In this document: piece by piece, positions 8,261-17,261 of the stretch
Numbering within the stretch: the first letter of the stretch is position 1
How the letters are laid out: each line of letters begins with the position of its first letter
Notes under the pieces: generated by a model
What the model was told of the DNA's origin: nothing
What the model saw: the letters and a program-made list of their open reading frames with translations, nothing else
Databases searched by the model: none
Translations under genes and position numbers: made by a program
Source: Caulobacter vibrioides
GTDB lineage: Bacteria > Pseudomonadota > Alphaproteobacteria > Caulobacterales > Caulobacteraceae
Direction of reading: 5' to 3'
Assembly: GCA_001449105.1 (NCBI GenBank)
Contig: LNIY01000081.1
Location: 1-64,000 of the forward strand
Length of the DNA: 64,000 bases

Positions 8261-8668
8261 GTGCATCTTCTGAAAGCCCGCCTCAACCGCGCCAGCTACT
8301 GGGTCATCGTCGGGGTGGCGATCCTGGCGACCCTGGTCTCGGCCCTGGTGTTCAAGCGCCCGCTGCCGGCCGCCCTGGTGGTGATGCTGATCGCCGCGAT
8401 CCCGCGCCTGCATGACCTTGGCCGCAGCGGCTGGTGGGCCGGCGGGGTGTTCATCGCGCTGATGGCCCTGTTCTTCGGCGGCGGCTTCGTCCTGCCGCCC
8501 CACGCCTTCCAGAACGCCCTGGGCGTGGCGGTGCTGGTGCTGCCGGGCCTGCTGGTCTGCCTGGGCGCCCTGCCCGGCCAGAAGGCCGACAACGCCTTCG
8601 GCCCGCCGCCGCCCAAGGGGCTGTCGTTCAAGCCTGCGCCCCCGCCCGCATCCCCGACGGAGGCTTAG
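8261..8668 (+). CDS. DUF805 family small membrane protein
   Basis: The 135-residue inner-membrane protein has about four hydrophobic helices. It shows the DUF805 signatures ARLNRASYWV near the N terminus and PRLHDLGRSGWW after the second helix. The tail is proline-rich. The start is GTG at 8261, preceded by GAGAGG. The function of the family is unknown. It is a single gene, divergent from the transglycosylase, with rpmJ about 150 bp downstream. Confidence 0.85.
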   Translation: MHLLKARLNRASYWVIVGVAILATLVSALVFKRPLPAALVVMLIAAIPRLHDLGRSGWWAGGVFIALMALFFGGGFVLPPHAFQNALGVAVLVLPGLLVCLGALPGQKADNAFGPPPPKGLSFKPAPPPASPTEA

Positions 8669-8819
8669 GCGCCACAGGGCGCGGCGGCTGCGCGCAACAG
8701 GGCCTTGGCCGATTGACTCATGGCCCCGTCTTGCCTATACGCACGCCCTCCGAAACATCCGGATGTTCCGGCGAGCTTGATGGCGCGCCCGAACCTCTCC
8801 GCTGACAACAGAGACGGTC

Positions 8820-8945
8820 ATGAAGGTTCGCAGCTCGCTGAAGTCGCTGAAGGGTCGCCACCGCGACTGCAAGATGGTGCGTCGCAAGGGCGTCATCTAC
8901 ATCATCAACAAGACCGACCCGCGCTTCAAGGCCAAGCAAGGCTGA
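8820..8945 (+). CDS. rpmJ: Large ribosomal subunit protein bL36, zinc-free type
   Basis: This 41-codon gene is too short for many gene finders. The product [41 protein letters not shown] is ribosomal protein L36 of the YkgO-like type. It keeps one cysteine where zinc-binding forms have a full Cys3His set, and it carries the longer insert after RHRD. Alphaproteobacteria usually carry this form. A terminator hairpin lies at 9032-9061. Confidence 0.95.
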
Positions 8946-9031
8946 TGACGCGCGCCCGGGGCCCTGCCCCGGGACGTCAGCGACGTTGAAGCCGCGGCCC
9001 CGCCGGCCGCGCTCCACGCGAAGGTTCTTCG

Positions 9032-9061
9032 AAAGAACCGGTCGATCTCGGCCGGTTCTTT
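9032..9061 (+). terminator. Rho-independent terminator after rpmJ
   Basis: The stem AAAGAACCGG / CCGGTTCTTT has a 10-nt loop and a short T run at its end, 87 bases after the rpmJ stop and before gapR. Confidence 0.7.
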
Positions 9062-9189
9062 TCGCATGTCCGGACCACAGGTTTCGCGGCTCGCGAGGCG
9101 CCCGACGCTCGGAATCGGCTTTCCCTCGAAGCCCGTCCGAACTAGGTTCCGCGCCTCCGGTTTTCAGCCCCTTTTCGCGAGAGATCTCC

Positions 9190-9459
9190 ATGGCCGACGA
9201 CGCCATCCCGCACGCCGACGTTCTGAACTCCACCGCCCAGGGCCAGCTGAAGTCGATCATCGAGCGCGTCGAGCGCCTCGAGGTCGAGAAGGCCGAGATC
9301 ATGGAACAGATCAAGGAAGTCTACCTCGAAGCCAAGGGCAACGGCTTCGACGTCAAGGTGCTCAAGAAGGTGGTCCGCCTGCGCAAGACCGACCGCGCCA
9401 AGCGCCAGGAAGAGGACGCCATCCTCGACCTCTACCTCTCGGCCATCGGCGAGATCTGA
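9190..9459 (+). CDS. gapR: Nucleoid-associated protein GapR (DUF2312)
   Basis: The 89-residue product MADDAIPHADVLNSTAQGQL..ERVERLEVEKAEIMEQIKEV..YLEAKGNGFDVKVLKKVVRL..QEEDAILDLYLSAIGEI is the DUF2312 family. From memory it is nearly identical to C. crescentus GapR. GapR binds overtwisted AT-rich DNA ahead of replication and transcription forks, where it stimulates topoisomerases (established for Caulobacter). The N-terminal half is a long coiled-coil helix; the C-terminal half carries the lysine/arginine DNA-contact residues. The start ATG follows GAGAGATCTCC. A terminator at 9482-9514 follows the gene. Confidence 0.97.
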   Translation: MADDAIPHADVLNSTAQGQLKSIIERVERLEVEKAEIMEQIKEVYLEAKGNGFDVKVLKKVVRLRKTDRAKRQEEDAILDLYLSAIGEI

Positions 9460-9481
9460 TTTCTCCGAGACCTGGATTTTC

Positions 9482-9514
9482 AAGGGCCCTCTTCCTCTGG
9501 AAGGGGGCCTTTTT
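9482..9514 (+). terminator. Rho-independent terminator of gapR
   Basis: AAGGGCCCTCTTCC pairs imperfectly with GGAAGGGGGCCTT around a TCT loop and runs into TTTT, 22 bases after the gapR stop. Confidence 0.75.
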
Positions 9515-9531
9515 GATGCTAGGTTCGCTCC

Positions 9532-9879
9532 ATGCGCGCCAAGCCGCCCGATCCTCGCGCCCAAGCCCGCAAAGCGGCCCTGAACGCCCTCAAGAAGGCC
9601 AGGCGCATGGCCGACAAGGGCGGGGTCGAGCTCTCCGACTGGGAGGGCGAATTCCTCGGCTCGGTGGCCCAGCGCATCGAGACCTACGGCCGGGCCTTCG
9701 GCGACCCGGAAAAGGGCGGCGCCGGCCAGGCCCTGTCGGTCAACCAGACCATCAAGCTGAAAGAGATCACCGCCAAGGCCAAGGGCGAGCGCAAGCCGAT
9801 GAAGCGCGGCAAGGGCTTCACGCGAAAGGGCCGGACGGAGGCGGAAGCCGAGGCGGCGGAGGACGAGGGCGAGGGGTAG
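9532..9879 (+). CDS. Small basic protein of unknown function
   Basis: I recognise no domain in this 115-residue product. The N terminus (RAKPPDPRAQARKAALNALKK) and middle (KAKGERKPMKRGKGFTRKGR) are lysine/arginine-rich. The core EFLGSVAQRIETYGRAFGDP and LSVNQTIKLKEITAKAK looks helical. The tail is acidic (EAEAEAAEDEGEG). The charge pattern suggests a nucleic-acid-binding role, which is only inference. The ATG lies 17 bases after the gapR terminator, so it is a separate unit on the same strand. A family E arm starts 18 bases after its stop. Confidence 0.7.
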   Translation: MRAKPPDPRAQARKAALNALKKARRMADKGGVELSDWEGEFLGSVAQRIETYGRAFGDPEKGGAGQALSVNQTIKLKEITAKAKGERKPMKRGKGFTRKGRTEAEAEAAEDEGEG

Positions 9880-9897
9880 CGGGATCGCTCTTCTTTA

Positions 9898-10425
9898 CCC
9901 TCTCTCTTCGAGAGAGGGAGGGGCCCGCCGCGAAGCGGTGGGAGGGTGAGAGGTTTCACCGCTAGCGGGAGAAATCCCCATTCCTTCCGTTGCACCGCTT
10001 TCACGAGCGAGCCGACCCTGGCGCCATGGACAAGACCGCCAATGCCCGCAGGCTTCGCCAGAACCAGACCCTCGCGGAGAAGGCGCTCTGGAAGCTCGTC
10101 CGCAACCGTCGCCTCGGCGGCTTCAGATTCCTGCGCCAGCTTCCAATCGACCGCTACTTCGCCGATTTCGTCTGCGAGGCTGGAAAGCTGATCGTCGAGC
10201 TGGACGGCGCCGCCCATGAAGGGCGCGAGGACCACGACGAGCGCCGCACGCAGGTCCTGGAACTGTTCGGATACGTGGTCCTGAGGTTTCCCAACGAGCG
10301 GGTTCTCGCCGATCCCGGCGGCGTCACGGACGACATGCTGGCCGCGCTACGCTCTGGAAGGGTGTAACCTCTCACCCTCCCACCGCCTTCGGCGGCGGGC
10401 CCCTCCCTCTCTCCAAGAGAGAGGG
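9898..10425. mobile_element. Candidate element: family E arms flanking a DUF559 nuclease gene
   Basis: The left arm 9898-9956 and right arm 10366-10425 are about 59-base near-perfect inverted repeats. Each has two hairpins: CCCTCTCTC-TTC-GAGAGAGGG, then CCCGCCGC-GAA-GCGGTGGG, followed by AGGGTGAGAGGTT. They enclose only the DUF559 gene, whose TAA overlaps the first bases of the right arm. The unit sits between two convergent host genes, 18 bases from one stop and 4 bases from the other. The same arms occur without the gene at 41015-41352 and 62340-62649. Reading it as an element is inference; no target-site duplication is obvious. Confidence 0.45.
10026..10367 (+). CDS. DUF559 protein, Vsr-like PD-(D/E)XK nuclease fold
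   Basis: The 113-residue product begins ARRLRQNQTLAEKALWKLVRNRRLGGFRF and continues RQLPIDRYFADFVCEAGKLIVELDGAAHE, then VLELFGYVVLRFPNERVL. This is the full DUF559 signature. The family belongs to the restriction-endonuclease-like superfamily and resembles Vsr. The probable metal-binding residues are the Asp of ADFVC and the Glu/Asp of VELDG. The ATG at 10026 is preferred; a TTG 36 bases upstream would add 12 residues not typical of the family. It is enclosed by family E inverted repeats and unrelated to its neighbours. Biochemical function of the family is not established. Confidence 0.9.
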   Translation: MDKTANARRLRQNQTLAEKALWKLVRNRRLGGFRFLRQLPIDRYFADFVCEAGKLIVELDGAAHEGREDHDERRTQVLELFGYVVLRFPNERVLADPGGVTDDMLAALRSGRV

Positions 10426-10429
10426 ATTT

Positions 10430-10900
10430 CTAGAACGCCCCGCCCTCGCGCAGGTTGATGCCGTATTCCAGATAGGCCTTCATCGCGGCCATCATGTGCA
10501 TCCAGCCGCCGGCGTTGCCGTGCGAGGCCTTCAGGCCCTCGGGCGTGTGCGGCCAGCCGGACTCGCCGATCTTGACCATGGTGTTTTCCGCGTCGAGCGC
10601 CACGAAGGTCATCACTACCCGGGTGTCGGGATCGCCGACGATCGCCGAGCCCCATTCCAGCACGATGCGCTGGGGGGCGACCACCTCGCGCACCACTACC
10701 GGGAAACGCTCGTCGAACTCGGGGAACTGCCACAGCACGGTGGTTCCGGCCACCAGCGGGCCGCTGCCCTCGCGCAGGAAATAGCCGTTGAGCCTCGCCG
10801 GATCGACGACGGCGTCGAACACTTCCACGGCGGGTTTGCGGATCTTCAGCTGCACCTCGAAGGCCAGCGGGGTCTTGTCGGATTGGGCGTCGCTGGACAT
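10430..10900 (-). CDS. SRPBCC/AHSA1-type protein
   Basis: The 156-residue protein of the Aha1-C-like START superfamily contains LAFEVQLKIRKPAVEVFDAVVDPARLNGYF, the usual opening helix-grip. LVAGTTVLWQFPEF, IVLEWGSAIVGDPDTRVVMTF and a C-terminal helix AMKAYLEYGINLREG follow. Members bind hydrophobic ligands; the ligand here is unknown. The ATG at 10900 is chosen because a longer start would overlap the ArsR gene. It is transcribed divergently from that regulator with 50 bp between, the usual layout of ArsR/SRPBCC pairs. The regulator very likely controls it. Confidence 0.88.
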   Translation of the reverse strand: MSSDAQSDKTPLAFEVQLKIRKPAVEVFDAVVDPARLNGYFLREGSGPLVAGTTVLWQFPEFDERFPVVVREVVAPQRIVLEWGSAIVGDPDTRVVMTFVALDAENTMVKIGESGWPHTPEGLKASHGNAGGWMHMMAAMKAYLEYGINLREGGAF

Positions 10901-10934
10901 GGCGGTCCTCCCTTGGCGAACGCCGGCATGTAAG

Positions 10935-10950
10935 GTTATAATTCTATAAC
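10935..10950. promoter_or_regulatory. ArsR operator overlapping a -10 box
   Basis: GTTATA-ATTC-TATAAC is a perfect inverted repeat ending one base before the ArsR start codon at 10951. It contains TATAAT (10938-10943), a perfect -10 hexamer seven bases before the ATG. A repressor bound here would block both divergent promoters. The ArsR mRNA may start at its ATG (leaderless). Confidence 0.6.
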
Positions 10951-11280
10951 ATGTCAAGCGCCGCCCAAGACGACCTGCTGTTCAAGGCCCTGGCCGATTC
11001 CCGGCGCCGCCAGATGCTCGACCTGATGAAGGCCGCCCCGCGCACCACGGGAGAACTGTGCGAGCACTTCGCCGGAACGCTGGACCGCTGCACCGTCATG
11101 CAGCACCTGGGCGTGCTGGAACGGGCCGGGCTGATCGTCGTGCGGCGCGAGGGCCGGGTGCGCTGGAACCACCTCGACGCCGGCCCCTTCCAGGACATCC
11201 ACGACCGCTGGATCGGCCCCTACGCCCTGGCCGCCGCCGACCTGCTGAACCGCCTCAAGCACGACCTCGAAGGCGCCTGA
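10951..11280 (+). CDS. ArsR-family transcriptional regulator
   Basis: The 109-residue winged-helix protein contains LLFKALADSRRRQMLDLMKA, then TTGELCEHFAGTLDRCTVMQHLGVLERAGLIVVRREGR (helix-turn-helix plus wing). The C terminus (HDRWIGPYALAAADLLNRLK) matches the subgroup that accompanies SRPBCC proteins. No CxC metal site of arsenic or zinc sensors is present, so it probably senses an organic signal or a partner protein. The operator at 10935-10950 suggests autoregulation and control of the divergent SRPBCC gene. Confidence 0.9.
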   Translation: MSSAAQDDLLFKALADSRRRQMLDLMKAAPRTTGELCEHFAGTLDRCTVMQHLGVLERAGLIVVRREGRVRWNHLDAGPFQDIHDRWIGPYALAAADLLNRLKHDLEGA

Positions 11281-11338
11281 TTGCCGAACGGCGTTCACCG
11301 GACTAGCCTCGCCGCCGACAACGGGGAGGAGCCGTCCC

Positions 11339-11824
11339 ATGGCCGTCGAACGCGGCGCCGCGCGACCCATCCTGCTCGTCATCGCCGCGGCCACCCTGCT
11401 GGCCGGCACGCTCGACATCCTCGACGCCTTCACCTTCTGGGGCGTGACCAGGGCCGTGCCGCCCGAGCGGATCCTGCATGCGATCGCCAGCGGCCTGCTG
11501 GGCAAGGCGGCCTTCCAGGGCGGAACCGCCACGGCGGCCCTGGGCCTCTTCCTGCACTATTTCATCATGTCGGTGATGGCCGCGCTGTACGTGCTGGCCG
11601 CGCGGCGCCTGCCGGTGCTGGCCCGACGGCCGCTGCTGATGGGCCTGGCCTATGGCGCGGCGACCTATGTGGTCATGAACCATGTCGTGCTGCCGCTCAG
11701 CGCCGTGGGCCCAGCTGCCGCCTTCGCCTGGCCGCGCTTCATTAACAATCTGGGGGCGCACCTGGTGCTGGTCGGCGTGCCGATCGCCCTGGTCGCCCGC
11801 TGGGGCCAAGGCCGGAGGACATAG
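11339..11824 (+). CDS. Four-helix membrane protein of unknown function
   Basis: The 161-residue product has four hydrophobic stretches: about 9-31, 60-87 (ALGLFLHYFIMSVMAALYVLAARRL), 97-120 (LLMGLAYGAATYVVMNHVVLPL) and 134-155 (NLGAHLVLVGVPIALVARW). Histidines inside helices 2, 3 and 4 are notable. I do not recognise the family with certainty; it resembles small conserved inner-membrane proteins of alphaproteobacteria. GGGAGGAG precedes the ATG. It follows the ArsR gene by 58 bp on the same strand, so the two may share a transcript. It is convergent with tacA. Confidence 0.75.
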   Translation: MAVERGAARPILLVIAAATLLAGTLDILDAFTFWGVTRAVPPERILHAIASGLLGKAAFQGGTATAALGLFLHYFIMSVMAALYVLAARRLPVLARRPLLMGLAYGAATYVVMNHVVLPLSAVGPAAAFAWPRFINNLGAHLVLVGVPIALVARWGQGRRT

Positions 11825-11842
11825 CCTTCCGGCCTCTAGCCC

Positions 11843-13306
<1,464 letters not shown>

Positions 13307-13416
13307 TGAAGGCCATCCACCAGAACCGGCCGCGCCCACGTGGAGAGCGACTCTTGTTGGTTCAGAGTGATACAGCGCGGGGGTAAACACCGGCTTTCGG
13401 AGAGGTGTCGCAGACC

Positions 13417-13444
13417 TTAACAGTGAGCCTTAACAACGGTTTAC
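13417..13444. promoter_or_regulatory. Possible CtrA binding sites upstream of tacA
   Basis: TTAA at 13417-13420 and TTAA-N7-TTAC at 13430-13444 (one mismatch from the CtrA consensus TTAA-N7-TTAA) lie 110-140 bases upstream of the tacA ATG. CtrA is known to control tacA in C. crescentus. The site assignment here is from the motif alone. Confidence 0.4.
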
Positions 13445-13481
13445 GCTGTTGGCGAGATGAGGGCGCACAAGACCGCCAACA

Positions 13482-13623
13482 CCCTCTCCTTCCCCACTTG
13501 CGGTGGAGGGGGACCGCGAAGCGGTGGAGGGGGCGAGACTGGGCTCGGCGCCCTGTCCCTCGCCCCCTCCGTCACGGCGCGTATCCGCGCCGCGCCACCT
13601 CCCCCGTTGCACGGGGGAGGAGA
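13482..13623. repeat. Family A variant inverted-repeat element
   Basis: CCCTCTCCTTCCCCACTTGCGGTGGAGGGGGACCGCGAAGCGGTGGAGGGGGCGA faces TCGCCCCCTCCGTCACGGCG..GCGCCACCTCCCCCGTTGCACGGGGGAGGAG. The rest of 13307-13641 holds the tacA upstream region and no gene. Confidence 0.7.
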
Positions 13624-13641
13624 AAGGCGCCTCATCCCTTC

Positions 13642-14007
13642 ATGGTCGATGACGACACCCTGCGCACCCTGGCCACGGCGCTTCCCGAGGTCGAGGAAGG
13701 CCTGAACGGCCAGCAGATCGCCTACTCGGTGCGCGGCAAGGGCCTGGCCTGGGGCTATCTGGCGCGGCCCGCGCCGAAGGCCAGGCGCGTGCTCGTCCCC
13801 GGCGTCATCGCCGTGCGCTGCCTGATCGAGACCAAGCAGATGCTGATCGAGGCCGCGCCCGACCGGTTCTTCGACGACGACCATTATCGCGGCTATCCGG
13901 CGGTGCTGGTGCGGCTGGCGGCGGTCGAGGCCGACGAACTGGCGGGCCTGTTGCGCACCGCCTGGATGATCGTGGCGCCGAAAAGCCTGGTGAAGGCTCA
14001 GAAGTAG
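13642..14007 (+). CDS. MmcQ/YjbR family protein
   Basis: The 121-residue product fits the MmcQ/YjbR family, a small alpha/beta fold sometimes called DNA-binding. It contains LRTLATALPEVEEGLNGQQI, then KGLAWGYLARP, and the C-terminal FFDDDHYRGYPAVLVRLAAV with DELAGLLRTAWMIVAPKSLV. The Y/H..GY..V..RL motif is diagnostic. The ATG at 13642 is chosen because longer frames run through the family A repeat. It is a single gene; a family B repeat follows. Confidence 0.85.
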   Translation: MVDDDTLRTLATALPEVEEGLNGQQIAYSVRGKGLAWGYLARPAPKARRVLVPGVIAVRCLIETKQMLIEAAPDRFFDDDHYRGYPAVLVRLAAVEADELAGLLRTAWMIVAPKSLVKAQK

Positions 14008-14021
14008 ACGCCAAACCAAGT

Positions 14022-14136
14022 TCGTCATCCCGGGCGGAGGACCGCGAAGCGGGCCGCAGACCCGGGACCCAGGGGCCGCTTCGTTGCGCTTGGCCCCTGG
14101 GTCCCGGATAGCCGCTGCGCGGCTTCCGGGATGACG
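14022..14136. repeat. Family B inverted repeat
   Basis: CGTCATCCCGGGCGG..GACCCGGGACCCAGGGGCC faces GGCCCCTGGGTCCCGG..TTCCGGGATGACG. It lies between the convergent MmcQ and penicillin-binding protein genes. Confidence 0.8.
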
Positions 14137-14150
14137 ATGAGTTTACGAGG

Positions 14151-16124
14151 TCAGTACGGCAGTTCCGGCGCCGTCTGCTGCGGCGGGGTTCCGGCCGGGG
14201 GCGGTGTGGCGCCCGGGTCGGCGGGGGGATGGTCGCCGCCGCCCAGGATGTCGCCGATCGGATCCTCGACCGGCGGCGGGGGCTGCGCCGTGCCGCCGGG
14301 GATCGGGGTGGCCTTCAGGCGCGGCAGGGCCGAGCTCATGAACACCTTCCAGATCTCGGCCGGGGGGCCGCCGCCGCTGACGCGCTTCATGGCGGTGTTG
14401 TCGTCCTTGCCGGTCCACACCGCGGCGACGAAGCCGCCGGTGTAGCCGACGAACCAGGCGTCCTTGTAGTCGCTGGTGGTGCCGGTCTTGCCGGCGATGT
14501 CGTAGCCGGCGACCTTGGCGCGGCCGCCGGTGCCGCCGTTCACCACCTGGCGCATCATCTGGTTCATGTACTGCAGCGACGGCGAGCCGATCACCGACGG
14601 GCGCGGCTGCCGGTCGACGCTGTGGTCATAGAGAACCTTGCCCGAAGCGGTGCGGATGCGCTCGATGCCGTAGCCCTTGGCCAGGAAGCCGCCGTTGGCG
14701 AACGGGGCGTAGGCCTGGGCCATTTCCAGCGGGCTGACCTCGACCGCGCCCAGCGCCATCGACGGGTCGAGCTGGATCTTGCTGGTGATGCCCAGACGAC
14801 GGGCCGTGGCCGCCACGTTGCTGGTGCCCACCTCGTTGGCCAGGCGCGCGGCGACCGTGTTGATCGACTGGGCCAGGGCCGTCTGCAGGGTCATGGAGCC
14901 CAGGAACGTGTTGGTGTAGTTGCGCGGCTCCCAGTTGCCGATCTTCACCGGCTCGTCGACCACCATGACGCTGGGATTGCGGCCCTGGTCCATGGCGGTG
15001 AGATAGACGAACGGCTTGAAGGCCGAGCCGGCCTGGCGGCGGGCGCTGGTGGCGCGGTCGAACTGGCTCTGGCCGTAGTCCTCGCCGCCGACATAGGCGC
15101 GGATGCGGCCCTCGCCGTCGATGGCCACCAGGGCGGCCTGCTGGACGCCCTGCTTGATGTGGCCCTCGACGCCCAGTTGCACGGCGCGCTCGGCCGCCAC
15201 CTGGATCGGCAGGTCTAGCGTGGTCTCGACGACCAGGTCTTCGGTCGGTTCGCCGACCAGCGAGCGCACCTGGGCGTCGACATAGTCGGTGAAGTACTGG
15301 GCGCGCTGGTTGGCCAGGGTGGCCGACACCTGCACCGGGGTCTTGAAGGCCTCGTCGCGCTGCTCGGGGGTGATGGCCTTCAGGCGCACCATCTCGTCGA
15401 GCACCACGGTGGCGCGGCGGGCGGCGCGCTCGCTGGCGCTGACCGGCGAGTAGCGGGCCGGGCCCTTCATCATGCCGGCCAGCAGCGCGGCCTCGCCGAT
15501 GGTCAGGTCCTTGGCGGGCTTGTTGAAGTAGCGCTGCGAGGCGGCCTCGATGCCGTAGGCGCCGGCGCCGAAATAGACCCGGTTCATGTACAGGGCCAGG
15601 ATCTGCTTCTTGCTGAACTTCAGCTCCAGCCAGACCGCCAGGATCAGCTCCTGGGCCTTGCGCTTGTAGTTCTGGGCCGGGCTGAGGAACAGGTTGCGGG
15701 CCAGCTGCTGGGTGATGGTCGAGCCGCCGCGCTGGGGGCCGCCGTCATGGGTTATGTTCCAGATCAGCGAGCGGGCGATGCCCCAGGGGTTGAACCCGAA
15801 GTGGTGGTAGAACTGGCGGTCCTCGATGGCGACGAAGGCGGCCGGCACGTATTCGGGCAGGGCGTCGATGTCGACCGGCGGCGCATACTGGCTGCCGCGC
15901 ACGGCAAGGAGCGCGCCCGAGCGATCCAGGTAGTTGATCGAGGGCTGGCGGGTGACGTCGTACAGCTTGGAGGTGTCGGGCAGGTCGCGCGCGAACACCG
16001 CGAAGAAGGTGACCACGAAGATCAGCCCCCAAACGCCCAGGACCGTCGTCCAGTACAGCAGCGCCTGGAGGGGCGTGCGTTGAGTCTTCGCCGGCTTGTT
16101 TCCGCCGAAGGCGCCGTTAGCCAT
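14151..16124 (-). CDS. Class A penicillin-binding protein (PBP1A type)
   Basis: The 657-residue inner-membrane peptidoglycan synthase has one transmembrane helix at about 22-45. A GT51 glycosyltransferase domain (about 60-250) contains the catalytic glutamate in FVAIEDRQFYHHFGFNP, GGSTITQQLARN and KILALYMNRVYFG-like helix KKQILALYMNRVYFGAGAYG. A transpeptidase domain (about 310-590) has SxxK in GSAFKPFVY, SIN in ALAQSINTVA and KTGT in IAGKTGTTSDYKDAW. The C-terminal 60 residues are proline/glycine-rich and disordered. It polymerises and cross-links the cell wall. Which of the several Caulobacter paralogues this is cannot be decided here. Confidence 0.95.
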   Translation of the reverse strand: MANGAFGGNKPAKTQRTPLQALLYWTTVLGVWGLIFVVTFFAVFARDLPDTSKLYDVTRQPSINYLDRSGALLAVRGSQYAPPVDIDALPEYVPAAFVAIEDRQFYHHFGFNPWGIARSLIWNITHDGGPQRGGSTITQQLARNLFLSPAQNYKRKAQELILAVWLELKFSKKQILALYMNRVYFGAGAYGIEAASQRYFNKPAKDLTIGEAALLAGMMKGPARYSPVSASERAARRATVVLDEMVRLKAITPEQRDEAFKTPVQVSATLANQRAQYFTDYVDAQVRSLVGEPTEDLVVETTLDLPIQVAAERAVQLGVEGHIKQGVQQAALVAIDGEGRIRAYVGGEDYGQSQFDRATSARRQAGSAFKPFVYLTAMDQGRNPSVMVVDEPVKIGNWEPRNYTNTFLGSMTLQTALAQSINTVAARLANEVGTSNVAATARRLGITSKIQLDPSMALGAVEVSPLEMAQAYAPFANGGFLAKGYGIERIRTASGKVLYDHSVDRQPRPSVIGSPSLQYMNQMMRQVVNGGTGGRAKVAGYDIAGKTGTTSDYKDAWFVGYTGGFVAAVWTGKDDNTAMKRVSGGGPPAEIWKVFMSSALPRLKATPIPGGTAQPPPPVEDPIGDILGGGDHPPADPGATPPPAGTPPQQTAPELPY

Positions 16125-16254
16125 CTGTAACCCTAGGTCTCGTTAGCCCCGCCCGCGTGGCGGTGTCATAGCTCACAGCGACCAAACACGCGACAAGATT
16201 GACGACAGGTGAACGCGGTTTAACCAAGCGGGGGAGAACCGTCTTCGCCTCGCC

Positions 16255-16947
16255 CTAGGTGCGATCCGGATCGGTGCGCCACACCCGCCAGCTCTCGAAG
16301 CCGGCGGCCAGGCCCGAGGCGATCAGGGCGCCCATCAGCACATGGAAGCCGACCGGCTGGGGAACGGCCGGCGCAGTCACCAGGCCGGCCAGGCCCACCA
16401 GGGTCATCAGCCGCCCGGCCAGGCGGTTGGACTTGTCCCAGGCCAGGCGGCTGCGCAGCGCCCAGTAGGTGCGCACCCCGACGATCGGGTTGGGCTTCAC
16501 CCGCCCCAGGAACGCGCCCAGGCCCAGGAACAGCAGGGACATGCCGCCCATCATCAGGCGCAGGAAGGCCTCCTGGCCGCCGTCGCGCGGCAGCAGGCCG
16601 AAGGCGACGAAGGTCAGCATGGCGGCGGCGAAGGCGGGCGCGGCCAGGCCGACGATCCGCCCCAGGCGATAGGTGAAGCGCTCGGCCAGCGGGTCGCGGA
16701 CCTGGCGCTCCATCACCGCGCACAGCCCGGCCACGCCGCCCGCCACCAGGGCGATGACGCCGATGGCCGCGGCCATCTCGGCCCGGTCGCCCCAGCGGTC
16801 GACCTGGCCGGCGACGTTGAAGTGCATCGGCATCGGGCCGCTCGGACCCAGGCGCCAGACGGCCAGGGCCGCGCCGGCGATGCTCGCCGTGGTGAGGATC
16901 GACGCGCCGTCCAGCGGCGTCAGGCCGCGCTTGATCGGGTTGCTCAT
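16255..16947 (-). CDS. DUF1648/SdpI-family membrane protein
   Basis: The 230-residue protein has about six transmembrane helices. The N terminus fits DUF1648 (PMPMHFNVAGQVDRWGDRAEM). The C-terminal half carries the SdpI signature PNPIVGVRTYWALRSRLAWDKSNRLAGR. SdpI is the Bacillus immunity protein against the SdpC toxin and a signal transducer that sequesters SdpR. Its ATG overlaps the stop of the upstream ArsR gene by four bases (ATGA), so the two are co-translated, as sdpR-sdpI are. No toxin gene is nearby, so here it may be orphan immunity or have another envelope role. Confidence 0.88.
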   Translation of the reverse strand: MSNPIKRGLTPLDGASILTTASIAGAALAVWRLGPSGPMPMHFNVAGQVDRWGDRAEMAAAIGVIALVAGGVAGLCAVMERQVRDPLAERFTYRLGRIVGLAAPAFAAAMLTFVAFGLLPRDGGQEAFLRLMMGGMSLLFLGLGAFLGRVKPNPIVGVRTYWALRSRLAWDKSNRLAGRLMTLVGLAGLVTAPAVPQPVGFHVLMGALIASGLAAGFESWRVWRTDPDRT

Positions 16948-17252
16948 GCCTTGGTCTCCCCTCCTGCGGCGGGGGCCGTCGCCTCGGCGGCCTCCCCCGT
17001 TCCCATCAGCTCCATCATGAAGGCCACCGCCTCCTCGACCGCCGAGATCACCAGGCGATAGCGGACCGAGGCTCCGTCCTTCTCGGCCTCGACCAGCCCC
17101 GCCGCCTTCAGCGCCGCCAGGTGGGCGGTGACCGTCGGCCAGGCCATCTCGAACCGCGAGGCGATCTCGCCCGACGCCAGCGGCCCCTCGCGCAGCATGG
17201 CGACCATGCGGCGGCGGGCGGGATGCGACAGGGCCTTGAAAACCTCGTTCAT
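16944..17252 (-). CDS. ArsR-family repressor, SdpR-like
   Basis: The 102-residue winged-helix protein contains VFKALSHPARRRMVAMLREG, ASGEIASRFEMAWPTVTAHLAALKAAGLVEAEKDG and SVRYRLVISAVEEAVAFMMELM. The W-PTVTAHL recognition helix is that of SdpR-type autorepressors. It is first in a two-gene operon with the SdpI-like gene. The GACTAA half-site array at 17262-17283, just upstream of its start, is the likely operator. Confidence 0.9.
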   Translation of the reverse strand: MNEVFKALSHPARRRMVAMLREGPLASGEIASRFEMAWPTVTAHLAALKAAGLVEAEKDGASVRYRLVISAVEEAVAFMMELMGTGEAAEATAPAAGGETKA

Positions 17253-17261
17253 GAGCCAGGA

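Noticed and set aside
9990-10025. Longer TTG start for the DUF559 gene
   Set aside because: It adds 12 residues atypical of the family; the ATG at 10026 gives the usual N terminus.
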